A stretch of DNA of 64,000 nt, taken from the NCBI GenBank assembly GCA_905182335.1, contig CAJJBE010000005.1:279516-343515 (forward strand). Reading direction: 5' to 3'. This stretch comes from Flavobacteriales bacterium UBA4466 (lineage in GTDB: Bacteria > Bacteroidota > Bacteroidia > Flavobacteriales_D > Crocinitomicaceae). The translations under genes and the position numbers were made by a program. Below, piece by piece: positions 36,673 through 44,875 of the stretch. The notes beneath the pieces were generated by a model. The model was not told where the DNA came from. It saw nothing but the letters and a program-made list of their open reading frames with translations, and searched no databases. Within the stretch, counting starts at the first letter, position 1; each line of letters opens with the position of its first letter.

Positions 36673-36686
36673 AATATGGGTTTTAA

Positions 36687-36694
36687 CAAAAATA
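36687..36694 (-). promoter_or_regulatory. Candidate -7 box (TATTTTTG) for the hut operon
   Basis: On the minus strand this is an exact TAnnTTTG match, 14 bp before the hutG ATG, implying a leader shorter than about 15 nt. It also argues against the longer in-frame start. Confidence 0.42.
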
Positions 36695-36791
36695 CAAGAA
36701 ACCATGGAACTTCATCCTGCGTTTGAATATAAGATATAATATCCATTAGAAACCTCGGTGTAGTTCCTGATTATTGCTTTATCTTTATCCT

Positions 36792-38021
36792 GTGAAATTG
36801 AATCAATCACTTTTAATTATTGGAAAAGTTTGGCCAGAGCCAGCCTCTTCTGCTGCAGGTATTAGAATAATGCAACTAATTGATTTTTATCAATCTAAGG
36901 AGTGTCATATTACGTTTGCTTCTACTGCAAAAGAAAGTGAATTTCAAATCGATTTGAAGGCCTTAGGCATTATTACAAAATTCATAGAATTGAATTCGAT
37001 TTCATTTGATGAGTTTGTGTGTAATTTAAATCCAGACATTGTACTTTTTGATCGATTCATGACTGAAGAGCAATTTGGTTGGCGAGTAACCGAACAATGT
37101 CCAAATGCTTTCCGTATTCTAAATACAGAAGACCTTCATTTCTTAAGACGTGCGAGACAGTTAAGTATTAAAACGACGGGTAATTTAAAGAATATTGAAT
37201 TACGTACAGACGATACAGTGCGAGAAATAGCTTCAATTTATAGAAGTGATCTAACCTTATTGGTTTCTGATGTTGAGATGGATATCCTGAACTCGGAGTT
37301 TCAAGTGCCAAAATCAATTCTATTTCATTTACCCGTTTTTTCTAAAAAGAATCTAGGATCAATACCTTCTTTTGATTCAAGGGAAGGGTTTATGTTTATC
37401 GGTAATTTTTATCATGAACCAAACTGGGATGCACTTCGTTTTTTAAAAGAATCAATTTGGCCAAAGATTAGGACAAAGTTACCTGAAGCAGTGTTGAATG
37501 TTTACGGTGCATATCCATCTCAAAAGGTATTGGATTTTCATAATCCTAGTCAAGGGTTCTTAATTCATGGAAGAGTCGATGATGCAATGAATGTTACGCT
37601 TAAATCAAAAGTTAGTTTAGCTCCACTAAGGTTTGGTGCTGGGATAAAGGGTAAATTATTAGAAGCTATGGCTGCAGGAACCCCATCAGTGACTACATTA
37701 ATTGGTATAGAAGGCATGGCTGATGCGCAAAATTGGTGTGGTATAGTCACAGATAGTGTTGACGAGTTTGTAAATGGTGCTGTTTCTTTGTGTACGGATG
37801 AGATACTTTGGAATCAAGCTCAGCTAAAAGGATTTGAAATTCTCTTGAGTCGATTTGAACCGGAAATTCACCTTTCAAATTTTGAAAGCCGTTTAACATC
37901 GACTCAAGAGAATATTAAAGCGTATAGAAAGGAGCATTTTATTCAACAATTAGTCCAACATCAAACCCTCATGAGTAATCGTTTTTTGTCTAAATGGATT
38001 GAGGAAAAGAATAAGTCTTAG
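36792..38021 (+). CDS. Glycosyltransferase family 4-like (GT-B)
   Basis: This GT-B glycosyltransferase has a C-terminal GT1/GT4-type nucleotide-sugar domain (FMFIGNFYHEPNWDAL, HGRVDDAMN, APLRFGAGIKGKLLEAMAAGTPSV). No ATG start exists near the conserved N-terminus: GTG at 36792 gives MKLNQSLLIIGKVWPEPASS, the TTG at 36798 is possible, and the TTG at 36774 adds an unlikely extension. With the GTG start it is about 409 aa. The sugar and acceptor are unknown; no neighbouring polysaccharide cluster is visible, so it may act in glycan or lipid modification. Confidence 0.82.
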   Translation: MKLNQSLLIIGKVWPEPASSAAGIRIMQLIDFYQSKECHITFASTAKESEFQIDLKALGIITKFIELNSISFDEFVCNLNPDIVLFDRFMTEEQFGWRVTEQCPNAFRILNTEDLHFLRRARQLSIKTTGNLKNIELRTDDTVREIASIYRSDLTLLVSDVEMDILNSEFQVPKSILFHLPVFSKKNLGSIPSFDSREGFMFIGNFYHEPNWDALRFLKESIWPKIRTKLPEAVLNVYGAYPSQKVLDFHNPSQGFLIHGRVDDAMNVTLKSKVSLAPLRFGAGIKGKLLEAMAAGTPSVTTLIGIEGMADAQNWCGIVTDSVDEFVNGAVSLCTDEILWNQAQLKGFEILLSRFEPEIHLSNFESRLTSTQENIKAYRKEHFIQQLVQHQTLMSNRFLSKWIEEKNKS

Positions 38022-38041
38022 ACTGAATGTATATACTTAAA

Positions 38042-38488
38042 TTATAGAACATCTAAAAGAGCCACGTCAAAGATTAAAACAGAATTTGCTGGAATACCAC
38101 CGGTAGCTTGACTTCCATATCCAAGTGCAGATGGTACAAGTAAAGTCCCGCTACCTCCTTCTTTAAAGTAAGGAATACCTTCGGTCCACCCTGGGATTAC
38201 ACCACCTAAATTAAATGTAATTCCAGTTGAATTACTTTCATCGAAAATAGTACTATTTGTAAAATAACCTTTGTAATCAACTGTAACAGTTGAGCTAGAG
38301 TTACAACTTGCTCCTGTTCCTGGTTCTGTGATTACAAAATACAATCCAGAACCTGTCGCTGTTGCATTTAAATTATGGTCTGAAATATATTGTGTTATAA
38401 CCTCTTCATCTTGCTGAGCTTGTTTTTCAGCTTTGTTACATGAAGTCAGTAATAATCCAAAGATGAGAAGTGAGAGTATTTTTTTCAT
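38042..38488 (-). CDS. FKBP-type peptidyl-prolyl isomerase lipoprotein
   Basis: This 148-aa protein has a lipoprotein signal (LLTSC lipobox, Cys17) and one FKBP domain. The conserved segments are DYKGYFTNSTIFDES, FNLGGVIPGWTEGIPYFKEGG, LVPSALGYG and PANSVLIFDV. It would speed proline isomerisation in envelope proteins. The IS6 element begins 82 bp upstream of its ATG, and its promoter must lie in that gap, which includes an 11-base A-run at 38541-38551. Confidence 0.92.
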   Translation of the reverse strand: MKKILSLLIFGLLLTSCNKAEKQAQQDEEVITQYISDHNLNATATGSGLYFVITEPGTGASCNSSSTVTVDYKGYFTNSTIFDESNSTGITFNLGGVIPGWTEGIPYFKEGGSGTLLVPSALGYGSQATGGIPANSVLIFDVALLDVL

Positions 38489-38570
38489 AGTATAAAAGTG
38501 GTGTAAAAGGTTTTAAAAAGCAAAAACTGTTAGGTCTATTAAAAAAAAAAGTTCGAAAAGAAGATATTGA

Positions 38571-38587
38571 GGTTCTGTCGCATTAAT
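38571..38587. repeat. Left terminal inverted repeat of the IS6-family element
   Basis: GGTTCTGTCGCATTAAT, pairing with the inverted copy at 39341-39357. It is 17 bp, exact between the two ends. Confidence 0.93.
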
Positions 38588-38635
38588 TCTATTCAAAGTT
38601 AAGATACTTATCTTGGCAATCACAATTCTAAAGAT

Positions 38636-39304
38636 ATGTTCAAACATCACCGTTTTCCAAAATCGATCATTTTACAAGCCGTTTATTTCAAATTGAGATT
38701 TACCTTGAGCTACAGAGATGTGGAAGAGTTGTTACAAATCAGGTGTGTTGAAGTTGATCATTCTACAATTCAGAGATGGGTGTTTAAGTTTAGTCCAGAG
38801 GTTGAAAAGAATATGAACAAAAGAAAACGGCAGGTGGGTTCAAGTTGGCGAATGGATGAAACCTATATTAAAGTGGGTGGTAAGGACCGCTATCTTTATC
38901 GAGCCGTAGATAAGTTTGGAAATACAGTAGACTTCTTGCTAACCAAACGTAGAATGAAGGGCTCAGCGCAAAAGTTTCTAAACAAAGCTATAGGTAATAA
39001 TAGTAAACCAAGAGTAATTAATATCGATAAGAGTGGTGCGAACAAATCAGGAATCCGTTCAATTAATCGTGAGCTGTTGACCGTGAAAAAAATCAAAATC
39101 CGACAATGTAAATACTTAAACAATATAGTAGAACAAGACCACCGAAATATAAAGAGGCGGATATCGATAGATACAGGCTTCAAGGAGTTTGAGTCAGCAC
39201 AACGCACCTTGGCAGGTATCGAAGTTGTCAACATTATTGGGAAGGGTCAAATCGCTGATTCGAGAAAAACAACGTTCAAGATTTTTTGTTCTTTAGCAGC
39301 ATAA
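38636..39304 (+). CDS. IS6-family transposase
   Basis: This is a 222-aa DDE transposase of the IS6 (IS26-like) family. The catalytic residues are Asp74 (MDET), Asp131 (INIDKSG) and Glu166 (VEQDHRNIK). The RMDETYIKV and YLYRAVDKFG motifs and an N-terminal helix-turn-helix (SYRDVEELL) match family members, which are about 220-240 aa. The gene is intact, so the element may still be active. It fills most of the 787-bp element. Confidence 0.94.
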   Translation: MFKHHRFPKSIILQAVYFKLRFTLSYRDVEELLQIRCVEVDHSTIQRWVFKFSPEVEKNMNKRKRQVGSSWRMDETYIKVGGKDRYLYRAVDKFGNTVDFLLTKRRMKGSAQKFLNKAIGNNSKPRVINIDKSGANKSGIRSINRELLTVKKIKIRQCKYLNNIVEQDHRNIKRRISIDTGFKEFESAQRTLAGIEVVNIIGKGQIADSRKTTFKIFCSLAA

Positions 39305-39340
39305 TTCATCCCGAATCACTAAATTTCAGAATCAGATGTG

Positions 39341-39357
39341 ATTAATGCGACAGAACC
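39341..39357. repeat. Right terminal inverted repeat of the IS6-family element
   Basis: Inverted copy of the left end over 17 bp. It lies directly upstream of the hypothetical gene at 39372, and an open frame (ATG at 39345) runs from it into that gene. Confidence 0.93.
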
Positions 39358-39371
39358 TAAAGCGTAAATAT

Positions 39372-39863
39372 ATGATTGAATCGTTATTGGAATATATTAA
39401 AGCGAATAACCTCATCTGTGATATTGAAGATGTTTTAGATGTGTTAAATTATGAACCAGATGATGAGGAAAAAGAAATTGATTTAGATGTACTAATCAAA
39501 ATTGCTGTTCAATCAGCTTATGAAAATGACACATTAGAAGGTTTCTTTTTAGAACATTGGGAAGAATTCCAAGAAGGAAAATGGTTGGTCGATGCAAAAC
39601 TGAAAGGAGGTGGATACACAACAACTTTTGATTTATGTAGAATAAATTCGCTAAACAGTTACTATTATAAAGTTTTTGGAGTAGGTATTGACGCAGAGTG
39701 TTGGGATACAAGCGGTTTTTATGAAATAACAGATTGTGAAGAAGACGCACGTGTAATTGAAACGTTTAAAGATAGAGCGCTAGAGATCTATGGAGGTGAT
39801 TTGAATGCTGAAGAGATTAATAATAGTGGCTTTGTAATAAATTTCACTTTCAATGAAGACTAA
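39372..39863 (+). CDS. Hypothetical acidic protein next to the IS element
   Basis: I do not recognise this 163-aa protein. It is acidic (many Asp and Glu) with no signal peptide, and a mix of helical N-terminus (about 1-60) and beta-rich middle (VDAKLKGGGYTTTFDLCR). The ATG at 39372 is chosen; an in-frame ATG at 39345 lies inside the IS right end, so the original gene might have lost its 5' end. Its native promoter was likely separated by the IS, whose right end is 14 bp upstream. A terminator at 39875-39905 follows, so it forms its own unit. Confidence 0.65.
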   Translation: MIESLLEYIKANNLICDIEDVLDVLNYEPDDEEKEIDLDVLIKIAVQSAYENDTLEGFFLEHWEEFQEGKWLVDAKLKGGGYTTTFDLCRINSLNSYYYKVFGVGIDAECWDTSGFYEITDCEEDARVIETFKDRALEIYGGDLNAEEINNSGFVINFTFNED

Positions 39864-39874
39864 GAATAAATATT

Positions 39875-39905
39875 CCTTTGAATTGTAAGTATTCAAAGGG
39901 TTTTA
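39875..39905 (+). terminator. Rho-independent terminator after the hypothetical gene
   Basis: CCTTTGAAT pairs with ATTCAAAGG (9-bp perfect stem, 7-base loop), then GTTTT. It begins 12 bp after the stop at 39863. Confidence 0.75.
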
Positions 39906-39917
39906 TGAAAAAAAAAT

Positions 39918-40466
39918 ATGAAAAACGAAATCATTATACTTGATATAGAAACTACAGGTTTAGACCCTAATCAAGATTTTATTCTTGAACTTGGAATGGT
40001 AGAGCTCAATCTAGATAATGGCGGGATTACAGAGCTGTTTAATCAAGTTTTTAAGGACCCTTACTTAACTGCAAGACATCATAAATCTTGGATTTTTGAA
40101 AATGGGTTTATGGATATAGAAGAGATTAGAACCGCTTTCCCATTGTCTGAGTACTTTGATGAGATTCAATCCATAATGAATCCTTATAAGGGTAGAATAA
40201 CAGCATGGAATAGAGATTTTGATAGTAAGTTCTTAATAAAGAGTGGTTTTGACTTAGGGGCTGATATTTTATGCCCAATGAAACAAAGTGTTGATTTCTT
40301 TAAGATTGAAGGTAATTATGGATATAAATGGGCAAAAGCCCAGGAAGCTTGGGATATATTATTTCCAGAAACACCTAAAATAGAAAAGCACAGAGGTCTT
40401 GATGATTCTAAAATGGAAGCTGCTATAATTTATGAGTTATATAAAAGAGGGGTGATACAGTTTTGA
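39918..40466 (+). CDS. DnaQ-like DEDDh 3'-5' exonuclease
   Basis: This 182-aa exonuclease of the DEDD superfamily shows motif I DIETTG (Asp-x-Glu), motif II NRDFDSKFL and motif III HRGLDDSKMEA (His with Asp five residues later, the DEDDh type). The length suits a stand-alone proofreading-like or RNase T-like enzyme. Target nucleic acid is unknown. It starts 12 bp beyond the terminator at 39875-39905 and is followed closely by the scramblase-like gene. Confidence 0.88.
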   Translation: MKNEIIILDIETTGLDPNQDFILELGMVELNLDNGGITELFNQVFKDPYLTARHHKSWIFENGFMDIEEIRTAFPLSEYFDEIQSIMNPYKGRITAWNRDFDSKFLIKSGFDLGADILCPMKQSVDFFKIEGNYGYKWAKAQEAWDILFPETPKIEKHRGLDDSKMEAAIIYELYKRGVIQF

Positions 40467-40496
40467 CTAAAAAATAAATAATTAAAAAATATAATC

Positions 40497-41084
40497 ATGA
40501 ACTCAATTTTAAATCGAAATTTATTTTTTGTAAAGGAACACGTTGGAATGTTCAAGGCTGCAAATAATTACGACATCTATAATCCAGACGATCAAGAAAT
40601 GATAATGAGCTGTCGTGAAGAAAAACTTGGTTTTTTTACTAAGCTATTAAGGTTTACAGATTATAAAAGGATGACTCCCTTCAATGTGGAAATAAAAACT
40701 CATTCTGGAGAAAAAGTATTAACTGTAAAAAGAGGTATATCCATCATTCTTTCCACAGTTGATGTTTTGGATGAAAACGATAACCTAGTTGGGAAATTCA
40801 AACAGAAATTCTTTTCTATAGGAGGTAAATTTAATGTTCTTGATGCTAATGAAAATCTTCTGTGTAAACTTCAGGGTAAGTGGACAAGTTGGGATTTCAA
40901 ATTTGTAAAAGAAAACAATGAGTATGGTCATGTAAGTAAAAAATGGGCTGGATTAGGCAAAGAAATGTTTACCAGTGCCGACAATTATATGCTCGAAATT
41001 AACGATACGGTTCCAAAAGATGATCCTCTGAGAATTTTAATTCTTGCGGCAGTAGTCTGTATCGACATGGTATTGAAGGAATAA
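40497..41084 (+). CDS. LURP-one/phospholipid-scramblase-related protein
   Basis: This 195-aa protein has no signal peptide and is built from repeated beta-hairpins, as in the tubby-like LURP-one-related/scramblase fold: FVKEHVGMFKAANNYDIYNP, FKQKFFSIGGKFNVLD, GKWTSWDFKFV and a hydrophobic C-terminal helix (DPLRILILAAVVCIDMVL). In bacteria such proteins have no settled role. The C-terminal helix suggests membrane contact. It is downstream of the exonuclease with a 30-bp gap. Confidence 0.75.
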   Translation: MNSILNRNLFFVKEHVGMFKAANNYDIYNPDDQEMIMSCREEKLGFFTKLLRFTDYKRMTPFNVEIKTHSGEKVLTVKRGISIILSTVDVLDENDNLVGKFKQKFFSIGGKFNVLDANENLLCKLQGKWTSWDFKFVKENNEYGHVSKKWAGLGKEMFTSADNYMLEINDTVPKDDPLRILILAAVVCIDMVLKE

Positions 41085-41121
41085 CTAGTTATAAAAAAAA
41101 AACTAAACGGCAAAGTATATA

Positions 41122-41223
41122 GAGGCTATATGCAGGGCAGTTGATGAGTTTCCAGAAGGGAAAGGGAAGGTTCTGATGATTGCCGACAATTGGGAAGACC
41201 CTTGTGATATGTACCTATTGAAA
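41122..41223 (+). pseudogene. Decayed fragment of a vWA-type gene
   Basis: These 102 bases encode EAICRAVDEFPEGKGKVLMI and continue ADNWEDPCDMYLL. They align with residues near 265-300 of the complete vWA-type protein at 46977-48092 (EAVCRAIDEFPE...). Differences are mostly at third codon positions, so this is an old, once-functional paralogue and not a recent copy. No start, no remaining domains and a quick stop afterwards mark it as a remnant. It lies about 220 bp from tRNA-Asp, on the opposite strand to the complete gene. The rest of the 41085-41445 gap holds only the terminator listed below. Confidence 0.82.
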
Positions 41224-41362
41224 TATACACTAATTTCATTCACTTAAAAAAGAGCAAATTTTGTATTTTTGTAATTTACGATGTTAATAATATAGGACTA
41301 TATCATTAATAAGTAGAAAAAACGTTTTGGAAAACTGACAACACTTCTGCCACAGTTACAAA

Positions 41363-41402
41363 AAACAAAACCCCTAAGACATTTGATACATCTTAGGGGT
41401 TT
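41363..41402 (-). terminator. Rho-independent terminator of the tRNA-Asp transcript
   Basis: The 12-bp stem AAACCCCTAAGA (41368-41379) with TCTTAGGGGTTT (41391-41402) is read on the minus strand and followed by TTTTGTTTTTTG. It lies about 45 bp beyond the 3' end of tRNA-Asp, in the right orientation for that transcript. Confidence 0.85.
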
Positions 41403-41445
41403 CTAGTCTCACAGCCATATGAGCTTACGTTTTTCTCTTGCGAGA

Positions 41446-41522
41446 TGGCGGTCTGGACGGGACTCGAACCCGCGACCCTCGCCGTGACAGGGCGATATTC
41501 TAACCAACTGAACTACCAAACC
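41446..41522 (-). tRNA. tRNA-Asp (GTC), CCA encoded
   Basis: The gene is read on the minus strand from 41522 to 41446. The acceptor stem is GGTTTGG with CCAGACC, discriminator G, and the 3' CCA is encoded. The anticodon stem-loop TCGCC-CTGTCAC-GGCGA carries GTC, decoding Asp; D-arm and T-arm (GGTTCGAGTCC) are normal. The next 105 bp at its 5' side (41486-41590, from the anticodon outward) recur at 54928-55032. Confidence 0.97.
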
Positions 41523-41590
41523 AATTTTCCGAGTTTTTCAACTATTGACATCAGTCAACTTTGGAAATTGTGTACACTTTTCGTTTAAAG
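41486..41590. repeat. Direct repeat copy A: tRNA-Asp 5' half plus upstream DNA
   Basis: This 105-bp stretch runs from the anticodon of tRNA-Asp through its 5' end into upstream DNA. It matches 54928-55032 in the same orientation at about 98 of 105 positions. Both copies keep TTGAC-N4-GTCAA (41545-41558 here). The copies are 13,442 bp apart. Confidence 0.9.
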
Positions 41591-41676
41591 CGTGGGCAAA
41601 TGTAATATATTTTTTCTGAATGAGGTGTGAATGATTAGAAAATATATGGATTTCTTTCTAATTAAAAATAAGCTAT

Positions 41677-41711
41677 AAAAAAGAGGGCTGAATTTATGAA
41701 CCCTCTTTTTA
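41677..41711 (-). terminator. Rho-independent terminator after the thiamine TonB receptor gene
   Basis: On the minus strand AAAAAGAGGG and CCCTCTTTTT form a 10-bp stem (41678-41687 with 41701-41710), with more T residues following. It directly follows the receptor stop at 41719. Confidence 0.8.
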
Positions 41712-41718
41712 ATTTATC

Positions 41719-44013
41719 CTAAAATTTAAGCAATACCCTTACTAAAAAGTTTCTTCCTGCTTGAGGATAATAAAAGTTCTCTACTGTTCTTTTTCCATCA
41801 GAAATATAGCCCCAAGTATATCCATTATTCTCATACATTGTATTATAAATGTTATTTACTAATAGCCCAACTGTCATTTCCTTAAACAAGGCATCTTTGA
41901 TAGTATAGTTAACTTGAAGATTAACCGTTGTATATTCATCTAAACTGCGTGTTTCTGTTGATGTATTATCCATAAATTGATCACCAACATGTTTAGTTAA
42001 TAGATTGATGTTTAATCCTTTTATTGGCTCATATCTTATGCCTGCAGAGGCTATAATATCAGGGGAGAAGGCTAAATCAGAATTTGTATGCACTATTAGG
42101 GATTGTCCACCAACATCATAGTTATCTACATATTCATTAAACTGCTTAATTTTATTATCACTTAGCGTTAGATTACCCGTAATACTTAGTCTTTTTGTTA
42201 ACGAGTATCCTGCTTCCAATTCAATTCCTGCTCGATGACTTACATCTACGTTTGTTCTTGTAGAACCTCCAACATCATTGATTTGTCCTGTAAGTACTAG
42301 CTGATTATTGTAATGCATTAAGTAGGCATTTGCATTTACCATCAACTTACTACCTCTAAAGCGATATCCAAGCTCAAGGTTCGTCAGTTTTTCAACCTTT
42401 GGCTGGTTTTCAGGAGTACTTTCTCTAAAATCTCTTCTAACAGGCTCTCTATTAGCAATAGCTAAAGATATATAAGCATTATTACGTTTATTGAAATCAT
42501 ACATAAACCCGGCTTTTGGATTGATGAAATTAAAGGATATTGTTTGATCAACTGCTTGAATAGAACCATTTACATCATCAATTCCTACAAATGAATAATT
42601 TATATGTCGGTACTGAACATCTCCATAAATGGTAAGTTCTCCCGTTTTATAACTTCCTTTTAAATAAGAATGAGCTTCAACTTTTTTAGCATCATTATCA
42701 TAATATCGGTCTCTAATATCGCTATCGGAAGAAAACTCTGCCCAAATAACTTCTCCGTAATGTCCTCCATTATATTGATTAACACCACCTCCAAAAACTA
42801 AATTAAGTGGACCTTTGTCATATGAAAGTGAAAAAATACCACCATAAAAGTGATTGTCTAACCATCTTCTTCTAATCAAATCTGTTGATGTTACTGTATC
42901 GGCAGAAAAAATAATAGGAGAAAATCCATAATCAACAAGATCTTGGTCCGTTTTATACTGCTCATAGTATCCTTTCCCTCTTGTATAGTGAAGCGCACTG
43001 GTAAATTTAAGTTTTTGATTAAACGAGTGGTTGAAGTGCAATTGATAATGGTCTTGCTGATAGTTATCTACTTCATTTTCATAAGTGTAGTAGTTGTATG
43101 TTCTACCTGAAGTTAATAGGTTATCTCTATCACTTCCGAAAAAATAATTTCGATCTGCATACGCTAAAATTCCTTGCTCATAATTTCCATTTATTACTGA
43201 TTCAGGAGTACCATACCATGCTTGGTATGTTTTTTCTTTTCCGCTAAAAACCGTAGCACGAAGGAGTGATTTTTTATTATGCCATGATCCTGATAGATAA
43301 TATGATTGTAGATTTGATTCAGCTCTGTCAATATATCCATCTGAGCTAATACGAGAAAGTCGTGTGTCTAAGGTAAACTTCCCATTAATTAATCCGGTTC
43401 CCGCTTTGACTGTATTTTTCCATGTGTTAAATGAGCCATATGAATTGTCTAAAACACCATACGCTTTTCTGTTTATTGAATTCGTTTTAATATTAATACT
43501 TGCTCCAAAAGCTGAAGCACCATTCGAAGATGTCCCTACACCACGCTGAACTTGAATATTATCAACGGAAGATGCAAAGTCGGGCATGTTTACCCAAAAG
43601 ACCCCATGAGACTCAGAATCATTTATTGGAATTCCATTGACAGTAACATTTGTTCTGGTAGGATCAACACCACGAATTCGAATTCCAGAATAACCAATAC
43701 CTGCTCCTGCATCAGAAGTAACAACTGTAGAGGGAAGGCTGTTTAAGATGTAAGGCATGTCCTGTCCAAAGTTTTTGGATTCAATCTCCTTACGATCAAT
43801 GTTTGAATACGTTGTTGGCGTCTTAGAACCTGCACGAATAACTGTGACAGTCATTTCTTCTAAAAGCTGAAGAGAATCTTTTACTTCTCCACTTTTCAGA
43901 TTAAACTCCTTTTTTTCTTTTGAATTGACTCTAGAGTCAAGGTCTTGTGTAAATGAAACCAAAGGCATAAAAATAATAAGGCCAATGATTTTCAATAAAA
44001 TTCTTGTTTTCAT
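41719..44013 (-). CDS. TonB-dependent receptor for thiamine (TPP-riboswitch controlled)
   Basis: This 764-aa outer-membrane receptor has a signal peptide (about 1-23), a candidate TonB box EEMTVTVIRAG near residue 52, a plug domain (IRGVDPTRTNVTVNGIPIN, VQRGVGTSSNGASAFGASINI) and a barrel ending in FLVRVLLKF. A TPP riboswitch with its own promoter lies directly upstream, and pnuT lies behind that, so thiamine or a thiamine precursor is the likely cargo, as for Bacteroidota riboswitch-linked receptors. The substrate rests on context; the protein alone only shows a TonB receptor. Confidence 0.9.
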   Translation of the reverse strand: MKTRILLKIIGLIIFMPLVSFTQDLDSRVNSKEKKEFNLKSGEVKDSLQLLEEMTVTVIRAGSKTPTTYSNIDRKEIESKNFGQDMPYILNSLPSTVVTSDAGAGIGYSGIRIRGVDPTRTNVTVNGIPINDSESHGVFWVNMPDFASSVDNIQVQRGVGTSSNGASAFGASINIKTNSINRKAYGVLDNSYGSFNTWKNTVKAGTGLINGKFTLDTRLSRISSDGYIDRAESNLQSYYLSGSWHNKKSLLRATVFSGKEKTYQAWYGTPESVINGNYEQGILAYADRNYFFGSDRDNLLTSGRTYNYYTYENEVDNYQQDHYQLHFNHSFNQKLKFTSALHYTRGKGYYEQYKTDQDLVDYGFSPIIFSADTVTSTDLIRRRWLDNHFYGGIFSLSYDKGPLNLVFGGGVNQYNGGHYGEVIWAEFSSDSDIRDRYYDNDAKKVEAHSYLKGSYKTGELTIYGDVQYRHINYSFVGIDDVNGSIQAVDQTISFNFINPKAGFMYDFNKRNNAYISLAIANREPVRRDFRESTPENQPKVEKLTNLELGYRFRGSKLMVNANAYLMHYNNQLVLTGQINDVGGSTRTNVDVSHRAGIELEAGYSLTKRLSITGNLTLSDNKIKQFNEYVDNYDVGGQSLIVHTNSDLAFSPDIIASAGIRYEPIKGLNINLLTKHVGDQFMDNTSTETRSLDEYTTVNLQVNYTIKDALFKEMTVGLLVNNIYNTMYENNGYTWGYISDGKRTVENFYYPQAGRNFLVRVLLKF

Positions 44014-44079
44014 ATTTAAAATATTTAAACAAAGAACAAGGGGCTAATTCTCTATGTAATTAATAATTAGCTATTTAAT

Positions 44080-44162
44080 ATCACTTCCCTTCGCAGGCAT
44101 TATCCTGAGCAGGTTAAATGGGTATAATCTCAGCCACTAACATAGTAGCACCCCCTAGAGAT
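44080..44162 (-). promoter_or_regulatory. TPP riboswitch (THI element)
   Basis: Read on the minus strand it carries the conserved THI-box core: GGGGTGCT, GGCTGAGATTATACCC, AACCTGCTCAGGATAATGCC and GCGAAGGGAAG. A P1 helix can form between ATCTCT near 44162 and AGTGAT near 44080. It binds thiamine pyrophosphate and would switch off the downstream TonB receptor. About 20-50 nt past it, GCTAATT and AATTAGC form a hairpin and CCCTT can pair with the AAGGG of the aptamer end, a possible expression platform. Confidence 0.94.
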
Positions 44163-44166
44163 GCTA

Positions 44167-44174
44167 CAAAACTA
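44167..44174 (-). promoter_or_regulatory. -7 box (TAGTTTTG) feeding the TPP riboswitch
   Basis: This is an exact TAnnTTTG match on the minus strand, 5 bp before the 5' end of the riboswitch. The transcript would begin with the aptamer itself, independent of upstream pnuT. Confidence 0.5.
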
Positions 44175-44268
44175 CAAGATTTTTTCTGAAGAAGTGCTAT
44201 TAAATTATTTTTTTTTCTTGGTTTAAACTCATAGTTTAAAAAAATACTAGTATTCTTAATACTTCTAT

Positions 44269-44874
44269 CTATCTCCTTATTACTTGGTTCTTATACTCGT
44301 TTCTCCAAGCAAGAAAACCAAGAACAGCTAAAATGGTAAAGATTCCATATTGAATCGCTGTTAAATTATAATCGCGCTGAGCATATAGATAAATAGAAAC
44401 CAAATCAATTACAATCCAGTAGATCCAGTTTCCTAATATTTGCCTCGTCACCATAAAAGTTGCTGATAAGCTATAGCAAGTTGTAAACGCATCTAAATAC
44501 GGATTTACCTGACTTGTATAATTATCGAAAATAGATCCAAATATAACCGCAGCAAGCCCGCTTATTAAAATGTTAAGTACGTGATTATTTATTCCCCATT
44601 TTTTAATATTCGTATTCTCTGGTCTTGAATTTCTCCAACTAATCCATCCAACTACTGCCATTGCAACATAAAAAAGTTGAAGCATAGATTCAAGGTATAA
44701 TTCACCTATATAGCATAGGTATACAAATAACGAAGAGCCGACAAAAGCAAATAGCCAGCAGGTAATCAATCGTTTTGCTGCTAGAATAACATAAATGACA
44801 CTTGAGGCAACAGCCAGCCATTCTATTAAAGAGGTTACTTTTATAGCATCCCAAACACCTGTGAGAAAAGACAT
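44269..44874 (-). CDS. pnuT: PnuC-family thiamine transporter (PnuT-type)
   Basis: This inner-membrane transporter of the PnuC family is about 201 aa with roughly seven hydrophobic segments, a W-rich last helix pair (GNWIYWIVIDLVSIYLY) and a short polar tail. PnuC moves nicotinamide riboside and PnuT moves thiamine. The flanking TPP riboswitch and receptor favour thiamine, but the riboswitch lies downstream, so pnuT itself is not under that switch. ATG 44874 is chosen over the in-frame TTG at 44892 because it starts 1 bp after the yceI stop. Confidence 0.85.
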   Translation of the reverse strand: MSFLTGVWDAIKVTSLIEWLAVASSVIYVILAAKRLITCWLFAFVGSSLFVYLCYIGELYLESMLQLFYVAMAVVGWISWRNSRPENTNIKKWGINNHVLNILISGLAAVIFGSIFDNYTSQVNPYLDAFTTCYSLSATFMVTRQILGNWIYWIVIDLVSIYLYAQRDYNLTAIQYGIFTILAVLGFLAWRNEYKNQVIRR

Positions 44875-44875
44875 T

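Larger units (their letters stand above)
38571..39357 (+). mobile_element. IS6-family insertion sequence
   Basis: This is a 787-bp element. The left end begins GGTTCTGTCGCATTAATT, and the right end is its inverted copy, with the first 17 of 18 positions identical (38571-38587 against 39341-39357). It carries one transposase gene on the plus strand. The flanking 8 bases (GATATTGA on the left, TAAAGCGT on the right) are not the same, so there is no visible target duplication. It lies between the divergent FKBP gene and a hypothetical gene whose ATG starts 14 bp after the right end. Confidence 0.93.

Noticed and set aside
38563..39365. 8-bp target duplication of the IS6 element
   Set aside because: The flanks GATATTGA and TAAAGCGT do not match.
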